A stretch of DNA of 64,000 nucleotides from an uncultured Candidatus Melainabacteria bacterium (GTDB lineage: Bacteria; Cyanobacteriota; Vampirovibrionia; Gastranaerophilales; Gastranaerophilaceae), in NCBI GenBank assembly GCA_934691935.1, contig CAKUTH010000009.1:62001-126000 (forward strand), read 5' to 3'. Below the pieces are notes generated by a model that saw only the letters and a program-made list of their open reading frames with translations, was not told where the DNA came from and did not search any database. The position numbers and the translations under genes were made by a program. This document shows, one piece after another, positions 34,004 through 41,777 of the stretch (its first letter is position 1; each line of letters opens with the position of its first letter).

Positions 34004-35377
34004 ATGAAATTACATAATTCTTATACAAATACAGTTGAAAACTTTGAACCTATCGAAAAAAACAAAGTTAAAATGTATGTTTGCGGGCCTACAGTATATG
34101 ATTTTGCACACCTTGGACATGCAAGATGCTATATCACTTGGGACGTACTTTACAGATATTTGAAATTCAAAGGTTATGACGTAACATACTGCCGTAATGT
34201 TACTGATGTTGACGATAAAATTCTTAAGAAAGCTGAAAAAGAAGGTAAAACACCTGAAGAAGTTTCTCAGTATTGGTATAAGCAATTTGAAAATTCGATG
34301 AAGGCGTTAAATACCTTGAAACCTGATATTGAACCGTTTGCTACAAAAACTCTCGGCGAAATGATTTCTATAGTAAAAGATTTGATTGCAAAAGGTTACG
34401 CTTACGAGGCTGACGGCGATGTATATTTCAGAGTAAAAAAATTCCCTCAATACGGTTACCTTTCAAAACAACCAATTGACCAACTTGAAAGCGGAGCAAG
34501 AATTGAAGTTGGAGAACACAAAGAAGATCCGCTTGACTTTGCACTATGGAAAAAAGATGAAAAATTCGGTTACAAATCACCTTGGGGTGTAGGTCGCCCA
34601 GGTTGGCACATTGAATGTTCAGCTATGAGCCGTAAATATTTGGGAAAAACTATTGACATCCACGCTGGCGGTGCAGATTTAATTTTCCCTCACCACGAAA
34701 ACGAAATTGCCCAATCTGAATGCGCAAACGGTTGTAAATTCGTAAACTACTGGCTACATAATGGATTTGTGACTATAAACAAAGAAAAAATGTCAAAATC
34801 ATTAGGCAACTTTTTAACAATTGATGATTTGTTGAAAAAATATGACGCAAACACAATCCGTTTCTTCATTTTGACAAACCATTACAGAATGCCTGTTGAA
34901 TTTTCTGACGAAGCACTTTCTTCTGCTCAGGCGGGTGTAAAAAGAATGCTAAACGCTAAACGCACTAAAATTAATGAGGACTTAGATATTACAAAAACAG
35001 AAGAATACAAAGCATTTGTTGACGCAATGGACGATGATTTGAACACTTCAAAGGCACTTGCAGTACTGTTTGATTTAACTTCTAAGGCTAATAAAGATGA
35101 TAAAAATGCGTTTACTGTTTTGTTTAAACTTGCGACAGTTTTAGGCTTTACATTTGACAAACCACAATTAAGCGAAGATGAATTAAAAAATGCAGTAGCA
35201 AAAGTTTCGAACGTATTGGGCAAAAATTTTGCGACAATGGACGAATTAATTGCATACAGAAAAGAAGCTCGCGAAACTAAAAACTGGGATGTCGCAGACA
35301 AAATCCGAATTACTTTAGATGAATGCGGAATAGTCCTAAAAGATTCCAAAGACGGCACAGTTATTGAAGCTAAGTAA
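34004..35377 (+). CDS. cysS: Cysteinyl-tRNA synthetase
   Basis: 457 aa. Class I synthetase: HIGH-type HLGHARCYI, zinc/cysteine site in YVCGPTVYD, WHIECSAM and HHENEIAQSE, and KMSKSLGN. The C-terminal helical anticodon-binding DALR region follows. The frame opens at 33971, but MKLHNSYTNTVE at 34004 with GAGG upstream is the normal start. Confidence 0.97.
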   Translation: MKLHNSYTNTVENFEPIEKNKVKMYVCGPTVYDFAHLGHARCYITWDVLYRYLKFKGYDVTYCRNVTDVDDKILKKAEKEGKTPEEVSQYWYKQFENSMKALNTLKPDIEPFATKTLGEMISIVKDLIAKGYAYEADGDVYFRVKKFPQYGYLSKQPIDQLESGARIEVGEHKEDPLDFALWKKDEKFGYKSPWGVGRPGWHIECSAMSRKYLGKTIDIHAGGADLIFPHHENEIAQSECANGCKFVNYWLHNGFVTINKEKMSKSLGNFLTIDDLLKKYDANTIRFFILTNHYRMPVEFSDEALSSAQAGVKRMLNAKRTKINEDLDITKTEEYKAFVDAMDDDLNTSKALAVLFDLTSKANKDDKNAFTVLFKLATVLGFTFDKPQLSEDELKNAVAKVSNVLGKNFATMDELIAYRKEARETKNWDVADKIRITLDECGIVLKDSKDGTVIEAK

Positions 35378-35385
35378 GCAGGTAA

Positions 35386-35432
35386 GAGGATACTAAGATA
35401 CTAGGGCACTAGGGCACTAAGGATTTTAGTAT
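35386..35432. repeat. CTAGGGCACTAAG low-complexity repeat
   Basis: GATACTAAGATACTAGGGCACTAGGGCACTAAGG; inverted relatives CTTAGTGCCCTAGTATCTTAG at 16561-16605 and 36779-36825. Confidence 0.6.
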
Positions 35433-35439
35433 CTTCTTC

Positions 35440-36204
35440 CTACCACGGATAATCGTCACTAATCTTCCAACCATCTTTCATGATTTTTGCCGCACATCCA
35501 GCACCAGAGGTTGTTTTTTTGCAGTCTATATTTGTTGAATTATAACCTGATGGAACAAACCCAATATTTTTTACTCTATCGAATCTGAAAACATCACGAC
35601 CAAAGCGATTTGGGCCTTTTGCTCCATTTAAATCCACAATTGTATGCGTTGTATCAAACTGATTTGCATTAAGAAAAGACATGTACAAAATAACTGTCCC
35701 ATTCGGCAATACAGCAGTTACCCAATTATCAAATTTACCAACTGCAGTTTCTGACTGACTACCATCCAAATAAACCCAAGGAGTTGTGGTTTTATATCCA
35801 CAATCCTTATACGTATCGCACATTTTTAAAATTTTTACATAAGGTTTAAAATAGGTGTTAAAATATTCTTCAACTGGAACTTCACCTACCAGAAGCCAAT
35901 TTTCAGGTTCACCATTTTCTGCAATTGCATTTTGATATGCCTGATTCAATGTAGAATAGACACCTTTTAAGCTAACAACAGTTTCCAATTTTTGGTGACG
36001 CTCAATCACGCTCGGCAACGTCAAAGATGCCACAACACCGATAATCCCAAGGGTGATAAGGACTTCTGCCAAAGTAAACGCGTAGCGTTTACGTGAAAAA
36101 TGAGACGTGAAACGTGAAAAGACCGTTTCGTTATGAGATGCTGAAACTGCTTGGTTGCTCGCGTTTAACGGGTCTACGATTGACGTCTGCAATGGCTTTG
36201 CCAT
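35440..36204 (-). CDS. Type IV pilin-like protein with repeat-derived leader (probably out of frame with its true start)
   Basis: 254 aa from the first in-frame ATG. The mature pilin begins after KRYA at FTLAEVLITLGIIGVVASL (Glu +5), with a secreted domain carrying cysteines and VDLNGAKGPNRFGRDVFRF. It is a paralogue of the 15173-15943 product (shared SVI..K.ETVVSLKGVYSTLNQAYQNAIAENG pattern in part). The 43 residues before the cleavage site come from a roughly 130-bp dispersed repeat (36135-36263) plus a TTCACGTCTCATTTTTCACG stretch. The likely native start is the ATG at 36365; the frame from the G tract to here is open but currently out of phase with 12 G. Confidence 0.75.
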   Translation of the reverse strand: MAKPLQTSIVDPLNASNQAVSASHNETVFSRFTSHFSRKRYAFTLAEVLITLGIIGVVASLTLPSVIERHQKLETVVSLKGVYSTLNQAYQNAIAENGEPENWLLVGEVPVEEYFNTYFKPYVKILKMCDTYKDCGYKTTTPWVYLDGSQSETAVGKFDNWVTAVLPNGTVILYMSFLNANQFDTTHTIVDLNGAKGPNRFGRDVFRFDRVKNIGFVPSGYNSTNIDCKKTTSGAGCAAKIMKDGWKISDDYPW

Positions 36205-36263
36205 TTTGCCGTCAAGCTCCGCCCTCAGCTCGCAATCCGCAAGTTCAGCATGACGAATAACTT
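36135..36263. repeat. Dispersed repeat of about 130 bp, copy 1
   Basis: Starts GAGATGCTGAAACTGCTTGG and ends near CAAGTTCAGCATGACGAATA, so the ends are inverted (ATGCTGAAAC / GTTCAGCAT). About 88 percent identical by eye to 40883-41012. It lies wholly inside the leader frame of the pseudopilin. Confidence 0.8.
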
Positions 36264-36293
36264 CCTTACTTCCTAACTTACTTACGTTAGAAC

Positions 36294-36365
36294 TTAAAGC
36301 CCCCCCCCCCCATTGGGTTCTATCCCTTGCATACCAAAGGTTTTCAGCATTCTAAATTCTTTCAT
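36294..36365 (-). CDS. MKEF leader ORF upstream of pseudopilin locus 2, ending just after a 12-G tract
   Basis: 23 codons: MKEFRMLKTFGMQGIEPN, glycines from the G tract, Leu, stop. GGAG lies 8 bases before the ATG, with a promoter further upstream. Paralogue of 16116-16193. A tract of 10 or 13 G would place it in the open frame of the prepilin at 35440-36204. Confidence 0.55.
   Translation of the reverse strand: MKEFRMLKTFGMQGIEPNGGGGL
36300..36311 (-). repeat. Homopolymeric tract, 12 G on the coding strand
   Basis: Twelve consecutive C on the + strand inside the MKEF frame, one longer than the tract at 16129. Confidence 0.85.
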
Positions 36366-36399
36366 CTCGCTAACTCCGTGTTCTCTATTCACATACTTA

Positions 36400-36427
36400 T
36401 TATTACATATTTGTCGAAAATTTTCAA
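36400..36427 (-). promoter_or_regulatory. Promoter of the MKEF/pseudopilin locus 2
   Basis: On the minus strand TTGAAA (36427-36422), 16-base spacer, TAATAA (36405-36400); same spacing as locus 1. Confidence 0.6.
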
Positions 36428-36876
36428 GCCCAAGATTTTTATAGATCGCGGAACAGGGTCCGCGATGACATGGGTTGTCACAAAATAACCCATCCTAACC
36501 TTCCCTTGAAAAGGGAAGGAACATGCAACTATACCCTCGCCCCCTTGCGGGAGAGCGGATTTGCGTACGAACGGAGCAATGCGAGTTCGGATAGCGAGCA
36601 GATTGAGCACACTGTTGCAAAGCAACATGTGCGAAACTCTGTGAGCGTGGAGCAAATCCAAGACGGGATTAAGGGTGAGGGGCTAACAAATAATGTGATC
36701 TTTCGCTTCGCTCAAGATGACTATTCTTACTTACTAACTTACTTACGGACTTACTTCCTTACCTTGTTACGTAACGAACTTAGTGCCCTAGTGCCTTAGT
36801 GCCTTAGCATCTTCTTCCTTCCTTACGTAATCAGAGCTTAATTATAAAAATTTGCGCCATTTAAAATTGATTGATG

Positions 36877-36882
36877 TATAAT
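36877..36882 (+). promoter_or_regulatory. -10 element placed for a leaderless or near-leaderless transcript
   Basis: TATAAT ends 6 bases before the ATG at 36889, so transcription would start at or next to the A of the start codon. Confidence 0.5.
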
Positions 36883-36888
36883 TATCTT

Positions 36889-38622
36889 ATGAAAAAAATA
36901 TTTTTATCAGCAATTTTAATCGGACTTATGTTATCAGCAAAACCTTGTCTGGCTCAATATTTGCCAACAATTCCAACGGCAACATTGCAAGCTGCACAAC
37001 AAGCTGTTATAAAGAATTCTCCAACATCACAAGTAGTGAGAGTTGGAATTGGAACTTCCAATTTTGGAACTTATCAATACAATGATATAACTATTTTTGG
37101 GACAGGCGATACCCAAATCTACGACAACAGAATGCTTATCGGAAACTATCCCGCAAACCAAAGTATCAGGATAACTTTCAAAGACGGAGTATTTAATATT
37201 TATACACCAGAAAGCACACTTCCCGAAAAAGTTACAGGCCCTGTACAAATAACAAGTAATTACGGGCTTTTGGGAGTAACGGGTTTGAAACGTGCAGGGA
37301 AACAAGCCTTGTATCACGGAGCTTTTGAACTGGTCAAAAACAGTAATACAACCTTCAATCTTGTTAATATGATTGAAGTTGAAGACTACCTAAAAGGGGT
37401 TGTGCCAAATGAAATGCCTGTCAGCTTTGGTCTAGAAGCTCTTAAAGCTCAAAGCGTTGCAGCAAGAAATTATGTTCTTTCCCCAAGAGTAAAAGCATCT
37501 GCCAATTATGACGTTGTAGATTCTGTCGCAAGTCAAGTTTACTTTGGGGCAAACACAGAAAAACCTTTGTCAAATCAAGCAGTTGCCCAGACTGAAGGTA
37601 TTGTGGCACTTTACGATTGGGATTTGATTGTAGCCCAATATTCATCAACCGCAGGCGGATACACAGAAAGCTATTCAAACGCATTTTCTGACCCAAAAAC
37701 AAAATCATTTCCTGCGCCAGAAAAACCTTATCTAAAGGCAAAACCTGACATAGTAATGCAAGGCAAATTGAACACAGAAGAAACCGCAAGTGCTTTTTAT
37801 AAATCCAGACCAGACACTTACGATATGCGCTCATCGTATTATAGGTGGGAAAGAGATTGGACAGCACAAGAACTCAAAAACGCACTTCAAACAACACTTG
37901 CAACACAATCAAATACAGGATTTGTAAAACCTGCGTTTAAAAAAACTGATATTCTTGACGATTTGGTTGAAGTAAAAGTAATAAGACGAGGTGATTCTGG
38001 CAAAATTATGGAAATGGAAATTGTCACCCGCTCTCAAACCTATAAAATTTATAAAGAACTTGTAATAAGACGTTTAATGACAAAAAACGGCAAAGCTTTG
38101 CCTAGCGCTAATGTTGTTTTTGAAAACACAAAAGACAATGATGGAAATCTCGTTTCACTCCACGCATGGGGTGGCGGATTTGGTCATGGTGTCGGGATGA
38201 GCCAATATGGAGCTGGATTTATGGGCTCTGAAATGCACATGTCTTTCGATAAAATCCTTAAACATTATTACTCAGATATTACTTTAGGAACAAATCCGAT
38301 TATTATATCAACTGAAAATGGGCAACAATACGAAACCCAAAGTTTTTATTCAAAAGATAAAAAAGCCAAAATTATTGTTGATAACAAATTTGGTGTAAGC
38401 TCTCTTTCGACAACAATAAACGATGAAAAACACGTGTTTGAACTTCCAAAAGAAGTTTTTGGGTTTAAAAGATACGTCGAAATTGATATTTCAAAATACA
38501 TAAAACAAGGTCGCAATACAATTACATTCACATCTGACGAGTTTTATTCGAGCTCTGCAAGAAAAGGTTTGCGATTGTATATAGAACTTGTCAAAAAAGA
38601 TGACAACGGATACAACTGGTAA
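36889..38622 (+). CDS. SpoIID/LytB-domain secreted protein
   Basis: 577 aa. Signal peptide MKKIFLSAILIGLMLSAKPCLA. The SpoIID domain spans about residues 150-460: EDYLKGVVPNEMPVSFGLEALKAQ (in part), SVAARNYVL, VDSVASQVYFG, AQYSSTAGGYTESYSNAF, and GHGVGMSQYGA with HYYSDITL. SpoIID-type proteins cleave glycan strands or stimulate amidases in peptidoglycan remodelling. A beta-rich C-terminal domain follows (about 475-575). It precedes murJ by 15 bases, linking it to cell-wall synthesis. This organism type does not sporulate as far as can be judged. Confidence 0.9.
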   Translation: MKKIFLSAILIGLMLSAKPCLAQYLPTIPTATLQAAQQAVIKNSPTSQVVRVGIGTSNFGTYQYNDITIFGTGDTQIYDNRMLIGNYPANQSIRITFKDGVFNIYTPESTLPEKVTGPVQITSNYGLLGVTGLKRAGKQALYHGAFELVKNSNTTFNLVNMIEVEDYLKGVVPNEMPVSFGLEALKAQSVAARNYVLSPRVKASANYDVVDSVASQVYFGANTEKPLSNQAVAQTEGIVALYDWDLIVAQYSSTAGGYTESYSNAFSDPKTKSFPAPEKPYLKAKPDIVMQGKLNTEETASAFYKSRPDTYDMRSSYYRWERDWTAQELKNALQTTLATQSNTGFVKPAFKKTDILDDLVEVKVIRRGDSGKIMEMEIVTRSQTYKIYKELVIRRLMTKNGKALPSANVVFENTKDNDGNLVSLHAWGGGFGHGVGMSQYGAGFMGSEMHMSFDKILKHYYSDITLGTNPIIISTENGQQYETQSFYSKDKKAKIIVDNKFGVSSLSTTINDEKHVFELPKEVFGFKRYVEIDISKYIKQGRNTITFTSDEFYSSSARKGLRLYIELVKKDDNGYNW

Positions 38623-38637
38623 TTTTAATAAGGAAAT

Positions 38638-40227
38638 ATGGAAAAAGATACAAAAAGCATGAGTGTACTAAAAGCAGCTTGGATAATAGCTGTAGTCACG
38701 ATAGTAAGTAAATTAATAGGTTTTATCAGAGATATAATAATCGCGAATTATTACGGTGCATCAATGGTTTCGGACGCATATTATTACGCGTATCAAATCC
38801 CTTCATTATCATTGATTTTGCTTGGCGGTGTAGGTGGACCATTTCACAGCGCAACTGTCGCAGTATTTTCAAAATTAATCCCAGATCTTAACGAAAGACC
38901 GCAAGAGGTTGCAAATAAGCTATATTCAACATTTATGACCGCAACAACTATATTTTTCTTAATTTTGTCGGTCGTAATGTTTGTGTTCCCAAGACAAATT
39001 ATGAGTTTAATTATCTCAAGCGGTTCTGTCGATATGATTAATCTTGCAAGTGAACACTTGAAAATAATGACTCCGCTACTTATTATCGGCGGAATTGTCG
39101 GGATTTATTATGGAATTTTAATCATTTACAGGCAATTTATGTTGCCCAATTTGTCACCGATAATAATGAGTGTCGCAATAATTGGTATAGTAGTTGCAGT
39201 TGCACCTAACGACCAAAAAGGTTATGCTTTAGCTTGGGCGACAACAATCGGTGCGATTTTGCAACTTGTAATTCAGTACCCAAACGTCCGAAAACTCGGT
39301 TTTTTATGGAAACCTAATTTTCAATTTACAAATAATCCAAATTTTAAAGAAATAATGGAGCTTTTGTTTCCTGCGATTTTGAGTTCTACCGTCGGGCAAA
39401 TCCATATTTATGTCGATATGTTTTTCACATCATCAATCTCTGAAGGAGCTTGGACTGCAATAGGTTACGCAAACAGAGTTTTTCAATTTCCAGTCGGAAT
39501 TTTGGTTACAGCATTTTTAGTTCCGCTTTTTCCTATCTTTGCAAGACTTGTAGCTGATAATGATTTAGAAGGGATTAAAACATATTTTAACAAAGGTGTC
39601 GGAGTTTTGTTTTTTGTAGGAATTCCTATAATTATAGGAATTTTAACAGTTGGGATGGATGCTGTCAGATTAATATTTGAGCGCGGAGCATTTGACGCAA
39701 ACGCAACATTTATGGTAACAGAGGCTTTATGGTTCTTGTCTGTTTCAATCTTACCTTATGTTTTCAGAGATTCTATCACCAGAGTTTATTATTCATTTAA
39801 TGATTCAAAAACACCGTTTATTGTGGCATTTTCTTCAATCGTATTAAAATATCTTTTAAACGTAATATTTATCAGTAAAATGCACATGGGTATTGGCGGA
39901 ATTACACTTTCTACATCGCTTGTAACCCTATTCAACGCTTGTGTTTTGGGAGCTTTAATTTACAAAAAAGTAAGAATGGATTACAAAGGTTTGTTTAAAA
40001 ATCTGTTAAAAATGTGTGTCGCTGGTGGAGTTACGATTGGCGTATGTTTCGCGACAGCTATTTGGTTTGATTCGTTTGTACATTTGCCGAAAATGGTGTT
40101 TGAGATGGTTAAAATTGCATCAGTTGGGGCAATCTGCCTGATTGTTTATACAGGTTTGAACCTCATATTCAGAATGGAATACGCAAAAGAGCTCAGCGAC
40201 AGACTTATAAGCAAATTAAAAAGATAA
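38638..40227 (+). CDS. murJ: Lipid II flippase MurJ
   Basis: 529 aa, about 14 transmembrane helices of the MOP/MviN family. N-terminal VTIVSKLIGFIRDIIIANYYG and SDAYYYAYQIPS, with conserved Arg residues in the cavity helices, and QFPVGILVTAFLVPLFPIFA are typical. It flips lipid-linked peptidoglycan precursors across the inner membrane. AAGGAAAT precedes the ATG. Confidence 0.94.
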   Translation: MEKDTKSMSVLKAAWIIAVVTIVSKLIGFIRDIIIANYYGASMVSDAYYYAYQIPSLSLILLGGVGGPFHSATVAVFSKLIPDLNERPQEVANKLYSTFMTATTIFFLILSVVMFVFPRQIMSLIISSGSVDMINLASEHLKIMTPLLIIGGIVGIYYGILIIYRQFMLPNLSPIIMSVAIIGIVVAVAPNDQKGYALAWATTIGAILQLVIQYPNVRKLGFLWKPNFQFTNNPNFKEIMELLFPAILSSTVGQIHIYVDMFFTSSISEGAWTAIGYANRVFQFPVGILVTAFLVPLFPIFARLVADNDLEGIKTYFNKGVGVLFFVGIPIIIGILTVGMDAVRLIFERGAFDANATFMVTEALWFLSVSILPYVFRDSITRVYYSFNDSKTPFIVAFSSIVLKYLLNVIFISKMHMGIGGITLSTSLVTLFNACVLGALIYKKVRMDYKGLFKNLLKMCVAGGVTIGVCFATAIWFDSFVHLPKMVFEMVKIASVGAICLIVYTGLNLIFRMEYAKELSDRLISKLKR

Positions 40228-40240
40228 AAAGGAATAAATT

Positions 40241-40828
40241 ATGATAATACGAAATGCAGACGAAATTAAAAAAGTTTTAGAAAACGACGGAGTAATCGCT
40301 TATGTCACAGACACTGTATGGGGATTGGGATGTTTGCCGACATCAAAAAAAGCTGTCGAAAAGATTTATGAAATAAAAAAGCGCGAGGCGCAAAAACCAT
40401 TAATTTTAATGTCGAATGAAACATATAATTTGCTAGATTACGTAAAACCTATTTCCGAAATTGGTTGCCGTTTGATAAAAAAATACTTTCCAGGGGCATT
40501 AACAATTGTCACAGAAAAAAGTGAAAAAACACCGTATTACATAACGTCAAATATGGAAACTGTCGGAATTAGAGTGCCAGACAACAAAGTTTTTAAAGAA
40601 ATATGTGAAATTGCACCAAATCACGTTTTGGCTACAACAAGTGCAAACCTTTCGCACCAACCGTCTGCCAAAACTTATGAACAAGCTCTCGAAAATATGA
40701 CAGGACTTGCGGACTTGATTATACCAGATTTTGGACATACCTGCAAAGGACTAGAATCAACAGTTGTCGGAGTTTTTGGTAATGAGTTAAAAATTTTCCG
40801 CCAAGGCGCAATTACAATAGAAATATAA
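40241..40828 (+). CDS. tsaC: L-threonylcarbamoyladenylate synthase (Sua5/YrdC/YciO family)
   Basis: 195 aa, single YrdC domain without the Sua5 C-terminal extension. AYVTDTVWGLGCLPTSKKA, EIKKREAQKPLILM, FPGALTIVTEKS, VGIRVPDN and TSANLSHQPSAKT match the family. The product makes threonylcarbamoyl-AMP for the t6A37 modification of tRNA. 13 bases after murJ, so likely the same transcript. Confidence 0.9.
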   Translation: MIIRNADEIKKVLENDGVIAYVTDTVWGLGCLPTSKKAVEKIYEIKKREAQKPLILMSNETYNLLDYVKPISEIGCRLIKKYFPGALTIVTEKSEKTPYYITSNMETVGIRVPDNKVFKEICEIAPNHVLATTSANLSHQPSAKTYEQALENMTGLADLIIPDFGHTCKGLESTVVGVFGNELKIFRQGAITIEI

Positions 40829-40882
40829 AAAATATTGCGAGCGATATAACAAGCAAATCCAAGACAAAGCTAGGATGGGTTT

Positions 40883-41012
40883 GAGATACTGAAACTGCTT
40901 GGTTGCTCGCGTTTAACGGGTCTGCGATTGACGTCTGCAATGGCTTTACCATTTTGCCATCAAGCTCCGTCCTCGGCTAGCAATCCGCAAATTCAGCTTG
41001 ACGAATAGTTCC
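40883..41012. repeat. Dispersed repeat of about 130 bp, copy 2
   Basis: GAGATACTGAAACTGCTTGG ... AATTCAGCTTGACGAATAG, the same element as 36135-36263, here in a true intergenic position between convergent genes. Confidence 0.8.
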
Positions 41013-41016
41013 TTAA

Positions 41017-41697
41017 TTAACGCAGTTCTACAGACTCAACATATTTTGTTAAAATTTCTTTTATTTTTTCAAAATCTTCTGTTGAATATGTTGTTTCTGA
41101 CATCATTTTTTCATCAAGTGTCTTGGATGGAACAAACTTTTGTAGATAGTACCTCTTTGCACCCTGTATAAGTTGACCTATTTTTTCAAAATCAGAAAAA
41201 GAAAGTTGTGATTTCACTACTGTTGTTCTAAATTCGTAATCAACTCCACTATTCATTATTAGACTTATACTTCTTTTAATTTTTTCTGTATCAATTTTCA
41301 CTTTTACAATGTCTGAATATTTTTCCAATGGAGCTTTTATATCCATAGCTATATAGTCAACAAAAGGGATTGCAAGCTCTAACACATCAGGCATAGTACC
41401 ATTAGAATCAAGTTTTACAAGAAAGCCTTCTGCCTTTACTTTCTTGATAAAATCAATCAAATCTTTTTGCAAACAAGGTTCACCACCAGTAATCACAATA
41501 CCATCGAGTTTTCCTCGTCTTGTATTTAAAAATTCCAAAACACCTTCTGTTGTGTAATTATCGGAATTTTTCAGCACAATAAGTTCTGGATTATGACAAT
41601 ATCCACATCGAAAATTACATCCTTGCGTAAAAACTATTGCACTTATTTTATCAGGAAAATCCAATAATGAGGTTCTTTGTAATCCACCTATTTGCAT
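41017..41697 (-). CDS. nrdG: Anaerobic ribonucleoside-triphosphate reductase activating protein
   Basis: About 226 aa from MQIGGLQRTSLLDFP; an in-frame ATG at 41715 would add six residues but lacks a ribosome binding site. Radical SAM enzyme that installs the glycyl radical on NrdD. Cluster motif CNFRCGYC (CxxxCxxC), GGEPCLQKDL, and LDSNGTMPDVLELA support the NrdG2-type family. Lies 80 bases downstream of nrdD on the same strand. Confidence 0.92.
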   Translation of the reverse strand: MQIGGLQRTSLLDFPDKISAIVFTQGCNFRCGYCHNPELIVLKNSDNYTTEGVLEFLNTRRGKLDGIVITGGEPCLQKDLIDFIKKVKAEGFLVKLDSNGTMPDVLELAIPFVDYIAMDIKAPLEKYSDIVKVKIDTEKIKRSISLIMNSGVDYEFRTTVVKSQLSFSDFEKIGQLIQGAKRYYLQKFVPSKTLDEKMMSETTYSTEDFEKIKEILTKYVESVELR

Positions 41698-41777
41698 CGC
41701 TTTTGTCCACTCCATTTAATAAAAACTTTCAGTCCTCTCTAAAAAGAGAGGACATGAAAATTTTAAAGACTCTATTC

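Larger units (their letters stand above)
36205..36870. other. Repeat-filled interval upstream of pseudopilin locus 2
   Basis: Carries the G tract, MKEF start and promoter, a GATCGCGGAAC/GTCCGCGATGACA hairpin (36444-36470), an AACCTTCCC...GGGAAGGAAC palindrome (36496-36523), a GGATTTGC...GCAAATCC inverted element (36549-36659) enclosing TGTTGCAAAGCAACA, a TCATTCTGAG-family fragment (36697-36721), TTAC/TTAG arrays and a CTTAGTGCC array. Bases 36250-36480 are paralogous to 16090-16310. No independent gene is supportable. Confidence 0.75.

Noticed and set aside
36470..36799. Plus-strand ORF of 109 codons in the repeat region
   Set aside because: Made of repeat elements opposite the pilin promoter region; no start signals.
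36889..38622. Sporulation gene evidence
   Set aside because: SpoIID domains occur widely in non-sporulating bacteria, and the gene sits beside murJ in an envelope context.
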